A stretch of 64,000 bases of DNA from Absidia repens (Eukaryota; Mucoromycota; Mucoromycetes; Mucorales; Cunninghamellaceae): assembly GCA_002105175.1 (NCBI GenBank), contig MCGE01000010.1, forward strand, positions 992,001 to 1,056,000, read 5' to 3'. Shown in pieces: positions 12,118 through 22,489 of this stretch. Every line of letters begins with the position of its first letter. Position 1 is the stretch's first letter. The position numbers and the translations under genes are program-made. A model generated the notes under the pieces. The model did not search any database and had not been told where the DNA came from. It saw nothing but the letters and a program-made list of their open reading frames with translations.

Positions 12118-13299
12118 GATGAATATAGTATATAATAAAAAGGATTGGGATAAGGAAAGAAGCGTAAAAAGAAGGAGTTAAAAGAAAAGGAGTTGACCAG
12201 TCTGGTAGCCACCGACTAATCGGTGATTGAAAAATAGGCTTAAAAAAAAAGGCCATTAAAATCGATCATCCCGAAGTGTTCATTCATACCTGCCAGTTCT
12301 CCAGTAAAATACAATACTGTAGTGTGCTGCACTGTATACCAACCACCGATAATATTAAGCCCACCCCCCCCCCAGCTTATTAGTTTTATGGAAAAGTAGA
12401 TCAAACGCTTCACCTTTGACGAAACGTTCTGTGGAGCTTCGAATTAATGAGAAATTTTCCGGCATGAAGAATGATCCGCTCCCGCCCCGTATCGTGCCTA
12501 GAAATGAAATACAGTCAGAGAGAATAATTTTAATGCTCATCCTGGGACATATTTGCATTATAATGCCGAAACGAAGGATAAGAACATGGATTTTTTTTCT
12601 TCTGATTTAGGCGACTAGTTTACGTATATATTCGTCCATAGAACCAAGCCAGTGTTACGAGTAGCATAAATGCACATTTTCTCAATCAAACCATATCAAA
12701 AAACAAATTGTGCATCAGACTTGAATACTTTTATAGGAAATCAAAAAGTGAACAATGTTTTTTGGAAGGATTTGTGAAAAATAAACTGATTCTGGCAAAT
12801 CATTGTGAAAAACTGGGCAATAACTTTTTCGGGAACACAGACATGAGCTCTTTCATCGTAAATATTTTTATGCGACCATCACTGCTTATTTCTTTATCTG
12901 TCCTTCACTATCACTTTTCATGCTTCTACCGCAACTATTATTTAAAACCATTCAAGAAACTTCTTAAACACCTATTTTTGGAATCCTAGTGCCTATATAG
13001 TACTGTACAGCATGGAGCTCTCAGCATCACGACTGGTCAAGGTCGCTTCATATCTAACACCCCTTTTTTTTACAAAATACATCATTATCGTGTTTGCTAC
13101 ATGCTCATGCACAGTACTATTCGGATATCCCCATTCGAAAAGACAAGCTAAAATTATAAGAGGTAATATAAGAGTAAAAAGGCAAGACATATATATTCAA
13201 ATACTGGCATAAACTATGACAATTAAACCAAACTAGCTACAATAACGATATCAACGGAAAAACGAAATTTCATCGTTACTGTGTATGGGCAATATTTTT
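12118..13299. other. Gene-free spacer, unassigned
   Basis: Sequence upstream of the SAPS gene start. A C run sits at about 12361-12373. Short ORFs here (for example 12416-12610 and 13012-13212) have no recognisable motif and no consistent splice partner. No structured RNA was recognised. The stretch may include old, unrecognisable repeat sequence because it abuts a repeat copy. Confidence 0.4.
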
Positions 13300-14720
13300 A
13301 TTATTATATGTGTGTCCATTTTATATCTATCATGACAATGGACTTCTATAACCTTCTTTTGTGTTGTATTGTTTTTCATCGAAATGAACAGAGGTTATAT
13401 CAAAAAAGTCAAAACTTCAGTTCAGCTGAAGGCCGAAAATAGTTCAAATTCCGCACACGTGAATATTACTATTTGCCCCGATTTTATTTTTTTGCTCTCC
13501 CTTTCTTTCATTTCTTTTTTTCTTCTTCCTTTTTTCTTCACCATTCGACTTCTTTGAGGTTATACTGGACTTAGATTAGTGTTAGGGCTAGTTTATAAAG
13601 GGTTTCAGCTCAGGGATTACAAGAAACATGGGGAAACCCTTTCATTTTGGATTCAGGATTTGGGGCCACCCATTAGTTGGCTTTTTTGAGCTTCCATTAG
13701 CTTAGTTTAGTCATAGTTTTTATCTACATCTCAATTAAATATGTCTCTTTTTACATCATTCAATGAAATATGTCTCTTTTACATCATTCAATGAAATATG
13801 TCCCATTAGTCTCTCTCATGTTGTGTGCAGTAGATTCCTGTCTAACAATCATCACCCCGTTTGATTAATGTTAACCGTTGTTGTGTTTCAATAGTAGATG
13901 TCCCTTTTGTCTTTCTCATTTCTTGTATGTTATATTAGCTCCCTTTTGAGGATAGAACATTGAACATTCTTTAGATTTCTCATTAGCCACCCTCATCCTT
14001 CCTCCAATAGATCCTTTCATTGAATCCTTTGTTACAGTGCATCCCTCGTCTTTAGCTTTAGTATCCATTAATACGCTTCAATAAAATATGCTTTTATATT
14101 GACCATCCTATGAACCATCGAATAATGAATAATGTCACCATTCTAGCATTTTGTGAATGCACTGCCAGGTATTTTTTTTTTTAGTTCGCTACTATGCCTG
14201 CTTTTCCGCGTAAGTCACAAGGACTCGTCGACAGTCTTCGATCATATGCTATCAAAGATGACCATATTCCTGCTCGACAAATCAATCATATAAATGAATT
14301 TTGATTGATATACGCAAGAATTCACCGTCATAGAGCATTTTACACTACCTTCTAGCTTATCAATGACTTCATGTCTCATCCTCTAAGGGGTAACGGCTGA
14401 TAGATAGACGTAGGTCAACTACTATGAAAGTGGCAATATTCCTGCACTATAATTCATATCAGTCAACGTAGACTGTGCCGCCAGCACAACCTTCACTAGG
14501 CTGGTCATATTGTATATATCCAGCTCGTTATATATATATATTATTTTTTTCGTTTCCTTTTTTTTTGTATGTAGCATGCTGTCAGGTGAGCCTCAAAGGC
14601 CCTGTATTAACATGCAAAATGGCAGGAATATCAAAAACTACATTTCAACAACATCCTCCTCCTTGACACCAGTCAACCAATTTTTTGGAAGTATAAGAAT
14701 GTTTTGAAATTGAATATAAA
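13300..14720 (+). repeat. Interspersed repeat family, long copy
   Basis: One of the two longest copies. In order it has: a segment with 'gacaatggacttctataacc' (shared with the 48-kb copy), the box CGCACACGTGAA at about 13451, a C/T tract to 13555, and 'ggacttagattagtgt'. Then comes the core 'atggggaaaccctttcattt' at 13628, a GGCCACCCATTAGTTGGCTTT segment, and several 'caataaaatatg'-type motifs. The distal part matches the 31-32 kb copy as far as 'aatgttttgaaattgaa' at about 14715. There is no ORF of note. Divergence between copies is substantial, so the insertion is old. Confidence 0.8.
13737..13809 (+). repeat. Internal tandem repeat within the long repeat copy
   Basis: A 28-29 nt unit starting AAATATGTCTC and ending TCATTCAATG is present twice (13737-13765 and 13766-13793). 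A partial third unit follows, which turns into AAATATGTCCCATTAG. Other copies of the element have a single such segment, so the duplication is private to this copy. Confidence 0.8.
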
Positions 14721-15027
14721 ACTTTTTAATAATTGGGGTTTATTTTACGATCTTGCTGCACTATTCCGTATGAAATATGAACAGTCTGATAAATCATATA
14801 AAACAAATAATACGCAGCGAAAAAAAAGTCAAAAATTTTATTATGTATCATGTAGTCAGGGAATATATTTTTTATTTTTATTACAGAATGGAATAATAAG
14901 ACTTTTTTTATTCACAATCATTGACAATACATAATAAACTACATAAAAATATACATCTATACTATTATCTAATATCTAATATCTAGTATATGCTCGAACT
15001 AAACTATTTTGAGCCTATATATTGTAT
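14721..15027. other. AT-rich flank of repeat and PLD gene 3' end
   Basis: Very AT-rich; contains the 3' flank of the minus-strand PLD-like gene, with AATAAA-like motifs in sense orientation. No gene seen. Confidence 0.4.
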
Positions 15028-16652
15028 TCACTCATAGTGAAGGTCTTGCCAGAGCTTTTCAAATTCTTCTTCATATGCCTTTGCCAGTGAGGGGATGTTG
15101 GTGATGATGACATTTTCCATATTCTTGAATCGAGCACTGAAAAAAAAAAAAAAATCCTCAATTAGCTCTATTTATACTCCCTTTTTCCTTCTTGGTCTTA
15201 CCCGATAGACCAATTGAAGCTTCCAGTAATCACAATATGACTATCAATGATTGCAAACTTGTTGTGCATAAATTGCTCACTACGTAATAACCATAAATAA
15301 AACCAGTTTAGTGAACTTGACCTGCCCGCCCAGCACCCCTCTTTTTTTTTTTTCTCTCTCTCTACGCCTTGTTTTTACCTTGAATCAGTCTTGAAAGGAA
15401 TTCCGTAATCTTGGTGTAATCTTCGGACATCAGCACCTCTGCCATCCAATTGATCATTATCGGTCACAATTCTTACATCCACACCACGTTCAAAGGCATC
15501 AATCAATACATTGGCAGTCTTGTTATCAGTGAGTGAAAAAACCGCAATATGTAATGTTTTTTTAGCCATTGACAGAGCCCCATGAAACATCTACCACCGC
15601 CCCACCCCCCAAAAAAATCAAATTAGTACAACATCATCTTTACCCTAAAAAGGATATGTATCTTTTGACGTAAGGCTTACATCATAACTATCTTCGGACG
15701 GGAAAAAGATCGGAATACAGTAGGTATCGGATGGCAGTGATTTCAAATAAGTAGGTCGGAATTCTTGACATGCGTAACCACCCTGTCGACGATATTGATT
15801 GCGGCGATAGCGTTTCTTTTGCACGGTTTGGAATCCATCACTCGCTGGAGGACCGCCACGAGAAGTTGGCATGCCACGAGAGGTCACCACGCCACGCGAT
15901 TGGATACCACGGGAAAGAACAGTACTGCCGTCTTTCTGTTGCTCATCCTCAGGTTCAGAATCAGGTTCATCATCCTCCTTGTCATACGCATTGTAATCTG
16001 AAGCCAAACGATCCAAATGGTCTTTTTCCGCACGTTCAGCAAACCCTTCGTCTTCGCTATTGTCATCATCGTCTTCGCCATAGCCGGGATGCTGCACTGG
16101 GAAACGGTGCCGAGATTGTTGTTCATCATCATCACGCTTCGAATTGACATCCACCCAAGATAAACTGGGCTGCTTTTGATCGTCATTGTCGTCATTGGAG
16201 GCGGCTGTGTGGTCAAATTCATGGACGCCAAGAGTGGTATTGATAAACGTAGACACCTGTGTTTTGAGTAATGACACCACACGCTTGTCATTGCCCGTTT
16301 CCATACGTTGCTCAGCGGCTGAAAAAAGTTGATTCAAGACACCCGCGGCGGCGTTACCGTGATCGCGTCCTCTTTCACTATCAGATCTGTCATCCCCATT
16401 TTGGAACTGTTGTTGGAGTTTCAGGAGAGAGCCTAAATGCTTGGATGCTTGAGTTTGTGCTTGCTGGTTTTCCATAATAGTACTGGCAAAAGACATGGAC
16501 TACATTAGAACAAGGAGAGTGAGAGAAAAGGATAAGTACGATAAACGCCCTGACATGCATGCTTTTTTTTTCTTTTCTGTCAACTGTACCTTTTGTAAAA
16601 AGTCAGACAGATTCATACGGGTATCTTCATTCCAGGGTAATTGATGTGACAT
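15028..16652 (-). CDS. PLD6/Zucchini-like single-HKD protein with long disordered N-terminus
   Basis: Phospholipase D superfamily protein with one HKD motif. Five exons: the first encodes MSHQLPWNEDTRMNLSDFLQK (start at 16652). The second (to about 15680) is long. The last three encode the PLD half: MFHGALSMAKKTLHIAVFSL, then HNKFAIID followed by GSFNWS, then the C-terminal exon ending LHYE. HxKx4D plus GSxN is the catalytic signature. One copy per chain fits the dimeric PLD6/MitoPLD/Zucchini/Nuc group, which are cardiolipin hydrolases or endonucleases. Exon 2 is acidic and disordered, with a Ser-Arg-Gly repeat stretch (SRGIQSRG, TSRGMPTSRGG) and a basic KKRYRRNQYRR patch. No signal peptide or membrane helix is evident. 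Substrate and compartment are not determined by the sequence. Confidence 0.85.
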
Positions 16653-17060
16653 ATTGGATAAAAATCAACGGGTGGGGAATAAAATTAGTGGTAAAATAAA
16701 GAGGACTAAAAGGAGTGATAAAATACAGTTGAAAAATAGACAAGAAAGAGAATTAACAAAAAGAAACTTGGTCCCGTCAATCCGCCGTTTAAAATTTCGG
16801 CTAAGCGGCATATACCCCTGAAAATCAAACGCCGCTTTCCCTGGTTTCTCTCTTCTAAGGCTTAATTAGCGATATATGGTATACCTAAACTTTCTCGTAT
16901 AAAAATATATATTTTATTTCATAAAAATCATTAATATCTTTGATAATAGTAAAACAAAAAAAAAAGTATATGTATATTTGTGTATGTAACCTAAGGCAAT
17001 AATAACAATTTATAAAGCTAGCTAGCTTTGGAGGGAATGGAAGATGAATGGATGATCAAT
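16653..17060. other. Spacer / promoter of PLD-like gene
   Basis: Contains a GC-richer patch at about 16785-16845 with a CCGCCGTTT and a CAAACGCCGCTTT segment that could be regulatory, in an otherwise AT-rich stretch. It also holds the 3' end of the next minus-strand gene. No gene seen. Confidence 0.35.
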
Positions 17061-17942
17061 TCAAGCGGTGAATTGAGCCGTTTTTCCATCACCGGAAATT
17101 GAATTGATGATGTCGTTGGATGATGCACTGGCAGCACTGGTTTTGAACGATTCTGAAATTGAAGTGTTGTCAAAGAGGGTAGTGAGAGCATCGTGTACTT
17201 CATTCAAACGACCACGGAGTTCTTCAAATTGGGTAGTTGTCAAAAGTGGAATATCACCGAAATAAACAAGGTCTTCACATGCAAGTATCCCAAGTCCATG
17301 GTCGTTGACTATGGAGAAAACGCGGTTGCGATTGGATTCACTCAATGGCCAAGATTTCAATATCGCCTTTTTGCTACTATAGGCTTTGGCGGTGGCATCA
17401 TTGACATAGTTTTCTGATAAAAAAAAAAATCAGCCATTTTGACCAGTATTTTATTTTTTTATTTTTATATTTATGAGCTACCTTTTGGGGCAATTGTAGT
17501 TATCCATGAGTGAAATGGGAGCTTGACGATATAAGTGGGTTGACGTAAATGGTAGTCCATGTATTGTGCTTCCAATTTCTGGGCTCGGTAGCATAAATCG
17601 AGCAATCGGCAGTTCAGTTGGGCTTTGGTAATACTTGGATTAGCAGCATCGATATGATATTTTGACCACATGTTCACATATGATTGACAAAGCTGACTGG
17701 ACAGAAGCGCATTCAAGACCTGAAATATTATCAGAAATTATGCATGGTTTTAAACACAAAACACACAAAACACACAAAAAAAAAGACTTGGCGGAAGTTG
17801 AACTTGCTTGACTTACCTGTTGATCAGTGACGAGAGAATACATTTCATCATCGTTCAATTGATACATACTTTGTACCATAGGCTTGAGTGATAGTAATTT
17901 ACTTTCAGCTGGAATATCCATAGTTGAATGAGAGCTCTCCAT
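17061..17942 (-). CDS. Conserved-looking protein of unknown function
   Basis: Three exons with good junctions: 17942-17817, 17719-17482 and 17413-17061, about 237 residues. It starts MESSHSTMDIPAESK and ends with a Ser/Ala-rich tail. The middle reads as amphipathic helices: a segment with QLCQSYVNMWSKYH, then LLDLCYRAQKLEAQYMDYHL, then a helix with QFEELRGRLNEVHDALTTLF. No signal peptide, membrane helix or catalytic motif is visible. I do not recognise the family; a small helical subunit of a larger complex is a guess from composition. It shares a 180-bp head-to-head promoter with the WD40 gene at 18123. Confidence 0.8.
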
Positions 17943-18122
17943 GATGAAAAAAAAAAAAAATGGAAAGGGGAAAAAATAAAAGTGCCCGTTTTATATAATT
18001 GACATTGTCGTCAACTGCGAATCAGCTGAACTTGAAAACCATCCAATTTTTTTTTTTTAAAAAAAAAAAAAACTTGCTTACTTCCGGCTCAAAAAGCAAC
18101 GGGCAACAGCGATTGACGACAC
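17943..18122. promoter_or_regulatory. Short divergent promoter region
   Basis: The start codons of the minus-strand gene at 17942 and the plus-strand DCAF4-like gene at 18123 are 180 bp apart. The interval has A and T tracts (about 17949-17960 and 18048-18072) that would be nucleosome-poor. No defined transcription-factor site is claimed. Confidence 0.5.
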
Positions 18123-19775
18123 ATGCCAGCAGCAGAAATACCTGGATACTTTTATGATGAAGACAAGAAGCGGTACTTCAAGATCATGCCTTCCGGCCCT
18201 TACAGTATGGCGGCCATTCAGCAAGCGAAACGACAGCGAATAAAGCAAGAGCAACAACAACAAAAGGAAGAAGTCAGACTTTGCAAGAAGAACCGATCAC
18301 TGTTTGACTCCACGTCCATGTTGACTTTCCAACGCCAGCGATCCACTTACTCCTCACTTCCCTCGCGAACTTTAGTGGGATATGGCTCGAAATCGATGTA
18401 TACACAGCTGAAACGTCAAAAACAGATCGGGCTTGGATTACTCGAAACTAGTAACAACGACATTAACGGCAACACCATAGCTACGAATATGGCTGTGAAC
18501 ACCTACTCATACCCCCATCAACTACAACAACAAGATTATGGAGGCGATGCTTATGGTGATATTGTGATTGGACATCGGGGTGGATTGACACGTTATGGCT
18601 TTCAAGTGGATCCTTTCTTTCAAGTATGGAAAACAAGTCAGACCTGGCACAAGTCCACGAACATCACTTCTCTTCACTTTGTACGTCCTTCACGCGGCCA
18701 TGTAGCGACATCATTTGGATATGATTGGACTCAATCGATTATTGGCACCAGTATGGGCGACGATATGACGCTTCCGAACCAACTGTGGCGATACACATTA
18801 CCCTTGACACCACCCATTGAGGAATCCACCGCTGAACGCCTTTTGAACAACAGAAGCAACATGGCCAATAACACCACCAATCGACTCGCGCCGGCGTTAG
18901 ACCCTGCCCTTCTTCCGGAACCTATTTGGGATTGCAGCTTTGTACGACGCAAGGATACCTTCTGGTCCTCGTATGTGGCCGACGCTCACAACATCATTCT
19001 GGTGGGTGGCGAAAAGGACCTTTTTATTTTATCAAGCTCCTTCGACTTTATTTCGCAGGTTCCATGCAAAACTGCTGTGTTCGCCACGCATCTCTCTGAA
19101 CAACAACCACGGGTGGCATGGATGGGGTGCCGGGATGGGCGGATTTTACTGGTGGATAGCAGACAAAGCTCACGGTCGTCTTCCGAAAAGCAACAATTAA
19201 CCGGCAATCTCCATTTCCGTCAAAGCTCGGCCATCACTCATCTCAAACCCTTGGACAACTATTCATCTGGTCATTCCATTTTATCAGCTGGCATGGACGG
19301 ATCCATATCACTTTGGGATACAAGGTTCTCGATCCCTGCTACTGCACAGGCGGCGGCATCGTCGTCGTCTTCAAAGCGATCGCGCCATCGACATCGGAAA
19401 AGAACGCGCCATGATGAAAAACTGCTCTCTCAACCTCTTCGGCAATTTTATGGACACAGCAACAATCACACGCGGCAATTGGCGTTTGATGTCGACACCA
19501 ACCTACACCTGATGACCATGGCTGGTGATGATCATATCGTGCGATTATGGTCGCTGTTGGATCAAGAAAATGAAGTCCATCCGTTTTGGTCGTCCAAGGC
19601 TTATGATGGTCAAGTGTGTCAAGCGAAAATTATGGCTCGGCCGCCTCCGGCTCAAAAAGTCTGGTCCCGCATGGATATCGATAACGATGGGTTTCACATT
19701 TTCAAACGGTCGAATCCTGGACTTTTGGTTTGCTCTCCTTCCCCGTCGCTTGAATGGTTTTCTATTACGCATTGA
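18123..19775 (+). CDS. DCAF4/WDR21-type WD40 protein
   Basis: Intronless, 550 residues. The start MPAAEIPGYFYDEDKKRYFKI carries the PG(F/Y)xYDxxKKRYFKI motif typical of DDB1- and CUL4-associated factor 4. A basic and Gln-rich segment follows, then WD40 blades from about residue 200. Recognisable blade ends include SILSAGMDGSISLWD and LMTMAGDDHIVRLWS. Such proteins are substrate receptors for CUL4-DDB1 ubiquitin ligases, which need NEDD8 modification of the cullin; a NEDD8 gene lies at 54.7 kb in this window. An SSSSKRSRHRHRKRTR stretch within the blades is a likely loop insertion. Molecular role is inferred from the family. Confidence 0.85.
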   Translation: MPAAEIPGYFYDEDKKRYFKIMPSGPYSMAAIQQAKRQRIKQEQQQQKEEVRLCKKNRSLFDSTSMLTFQRQRSTYSSLPSRTLVGYGSKSMYTQLKRQKQIGLGLLETSNNDINGNTIATNMAVNTYSYPHQLQQQDYGGDAYGDIVIGHRGGLTRYGFQVDPFFQVWKTSQTWHKSTNITSLHFVRPSRGHVATSFGYDWTQSIIGTSMGDDMTLPNQLWRYTLPLTPPIEESTAERLLNNRSNMANNTTNRLAPALDPALLPEPIWDCSFVRRKDTFWSSYVADAHNIILVGGEKDLFILSSSFDFISQVPCKTAVFATHLSEQQPRVAWMGCRDGRILLVDSRQSSRSSSEKQQLTGNLHFRQSSAITHLKPLDNYSSGHSILSAGMDGSISLWDTRFSIPATAQAAASSSSSKRSRHRHRKRTRHDEKLLSQPLRQFYGHSNNHTRQLAFDVDTNLHLMTMAGDDHIVRLWSLLDQENEVHPFWSSKAYDGQVCQAKIMARPPPAQKVWSRMDIDNDGFHIFKRSNPGLLVCSPSPSLEWFSITH

Positions 19776-20399
19776 TGCTTGTATAGTTTTTATCTCAACC
19801 TTCCCTCTCATACCCGTTCTTTTTAGTTTTCCATTATCATTGTTGTTGTTGTTGTTGTTGTTGTTTATTCGCATCTTCCTTTTTTTTTTTTTTTTTTTTT
19901 TTTTTTTGTTAGCATACAAACTCCCTCATAGCTTTTACACATTATTTTCCTTTTATCATCAAAACTCGCTCATAGCTTTTACTCTTTGTTTTCTTTTTAT
20001 CATCTCATTATTGCACTCTTTTATTGAATCATGTATTTTTATTTAAAATAAACATCTGGCGCTCCGCTGGAACTTTTGTGAAATCATCGATTTTATTCTG
20101 TTTGTTGAGGGGGCCTTCTTTGTTTTTTATTAAAAAGGACATGACAGTAGTATTACCGTCTATGTTTATTGATATGAATGATGGTGATGAATTAGCGTCA
20201 CGGTTGATATTAAGTTGCCTTCAGTGGAGAGGCTTCAAAAGTGGATGTAGTCATAATGGATGTTCTAGAAACTAGGGGAGAAGATGTTGACAATGCGACC
20301 ATGGTTCATTAATACCATAGATGAAACAGATATAGGGTTATCTTTTATATCAAATGGCCTAGAACAGTCAACATACCATTGGGTCTTCTTTTTTTGGGG
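19776..20399. other. 3' flank of WD40 gene
   Basis: Starts with a pyrimidine-rich 3' UTR containing a (TTG)n run at about 19843-19864 and a T tract at about 19880-19907. The ATTTAAAATAAAC near 20041 could hold a poly(A) signal. Short ORFs after 20024 have no recognisable content. No gene seen. Confidence 0.4.
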
Positions 20400-21250
20400 G
20401 GGAGGGTAATAATTTATAGAGGCTAAATAGTGATGGTACTACGTTGACGGCTAGTCCGAAATTAGGAGCACATTCTCTGTAGATTTTTCACCCGATAGCG
20501 GAGACTCAAAGAGGATGGTGTCATGTAGTGCTCCTGCTAAGCTATACGTCAGATATATGATAAGGCACCCACAGACTAGTTACAATAGCGGCATGACTCA
20601 CTATCTGATAGGTCAGATTATGGGTAGAAAAAATAAATATTATATTTTATTGAAATAATGTGGTCAGGTCAGCAAACTAAACTAAAGGACCGACATTCAT
20701 TGTAACAATGGATCTATGAGGTGTAGCATGAGGGAGGCTAATGAGAGATCTGAAGAATGGTGAATGCGACTTTCAAAGGGAGATCATAAAAGGAGATCTA
20801 ATATTTGGTATAAAGTATTGTGTAGACTAGAGATATATTTTTTGTTGAGCCATAGAACCGGTCAACGCTAACCAATTGGGACAACTGTTAAACGAGATCT
20901 CTTGTACAAATCATGGAAGAGACAAATGAGACATTTCGTTAAAGTATGTTAAAAGAGACATATTTTATTTAATTACAGATACAGACTATGAATTAAGTAA
21001 TACTAAACTAAGTTAATGGAGGCTTCAAACAGCCAACTAATGGTGGTCCTAAATCCTGAATCCAAATTGAAAGGGTTTCCCCATGCATCTTGTAATCCCT
21101 AAGCTAAAACCCCTTCTGAACTAGTCCTGACACTAATCTAAGATTAACGTAACCTAGAAGAAATTGAATGGTAAAGAAAAAAAAAAAAGAAAGGAAAACG
21201 AAAGAGAGCGGAGGGAAAAATAAATAAAAGTTCACGTGGGCGGCATTTGA
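20400..21250 (-). repeat. Interspersed repeat family, reverse copy
   Basis: Reverse-oriented copy. Reading the plus strand from the right end: CACGTGGGCGGCATTTGAAAT at about 21233, a purine tract, 'ctgacactaatctaag', and the core 'gaaagggtttccccatgc' at about 21068. Next are TAAGTTAATGGAGGCTTC, a 'catattttattt' segment and further matches to the 49.9-50.6 kb copy. These include 'ttacaatagcggc' near 20579. The left boundary is uncertain. No ORF. Confidence 0.75.
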
Positions 21251-22208
21251 AATATTTTCTCTGGTCTCTTGCTGGACCATTTTCCGCTTCCTTCAATTGC
21301 CTTTGGCCAATACAAAAAAGGAAATTCCATTCATTTAGTTTTTTCATTGACGATCAACATGCAATACCATCAACATGGCGTGCTCGAGAGACTGATCATT
21401 CAAAGATGTAATTTTTTGTTAAAAAAAAAAGCGGTTTTAACAGCCTTGATGATATGCGAAAAAGTTGAGGCCAGACTCGCACTGCAGTTTTCTCAATGTT
21501 TCGGATCATATCAGAAAACATATGATTCTGCTATTTACTTTTTGTTTGTCAGTAGTTGAATTGAATTGCTTTCTTGAGCTTTTGTTCAGACAACACTTAT
21601 TATATGGCAATGATGAAGTTTATGGTCCTGAGTCAATACGTTTCAAAAGACAAATGCACTAAAAAAAAACCAAACAAAACAAAGCAATAAGGCCCAAAAC
21701 ATATTGTACATCCTATAGCCGATGATCCGCTACATACCAGCACACTTATAATTCCACATAATTAATTAATTAATACATATATATGTATTCAGTATTTTCT
21801 CAAAAAACAAAAAGACCTATCATGCCTTTTTAAATAGAGTATTTCAAAAACACTGACCAACCAATAAATCATCACATGTAAATAGAAAAAACGGCGTTGA
21901 TAAGACTAGCTAGATATATGGTTTGTGGATTTCATTTGTTTTATTGATAAAATATGAATATGAAGTAATATCATGCATCATTAAAAGAAATAGGAGAGGA
22001 TATACTAACTAAATGGAATGACAGGGTATGGTATGTGCAACGTGATAAAAAAAGAGAGAGATGGATCAAGCAACATCATAGGGAAAGGGATGATATTCCT
22101 ATATATATATGACTAAATAAAATACAATAGAAATAAGAGTATGTAAAAGTGTGAAGTAGGTATAAAAAACTGAAGAGAAGAGAATATGATGATTCCGTAA
22201 AGCACACT
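21251..22208. other. Gene-free spacer
   Basis: AT-rich; ORFs at 21269-21559 and 21465-21662 show no recognisable motif and no splice support. It ends in the 3' flank of the minus-strand cyclin gene. A degenerate repeat extension cannot be excluded next to the reverse repeat copy. Confidence 0.4.
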
Positions 22209-22442
22209 TCAATCATAAGAAGGCACACGATAGGATTCAGCAGCAGTCAGTGGATCTTCAGGTACAGGTCCGCTTGTTGGTTTCGCCGTCCAGACGTTTT
22301 TAATTTGGGGTGATATTGCTGTTGGTATCGCCTGATTTGTCGATGGTTGAGAATCTGATGATGAATTTTGATTTGTTATCCCATTGAGTGAAGTCTGGTG
22401 CTATAACATATAAGATAAGGTGAATATTTCATCCTGTAGCAT

Positions 22443-22489
<47 letters not shown>

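Noticed and set aside
13300..14720. Autonomous transposon in the repeat copies
   Set aside because: No transposase, reverse transcriptase or integrase fragment could be read in any frame of the six copies.
18731..19207. Minus-strand ORFs within the DCAF4-like gene
   Set aside because: Antisense shadows of a clear WD40 coding region.
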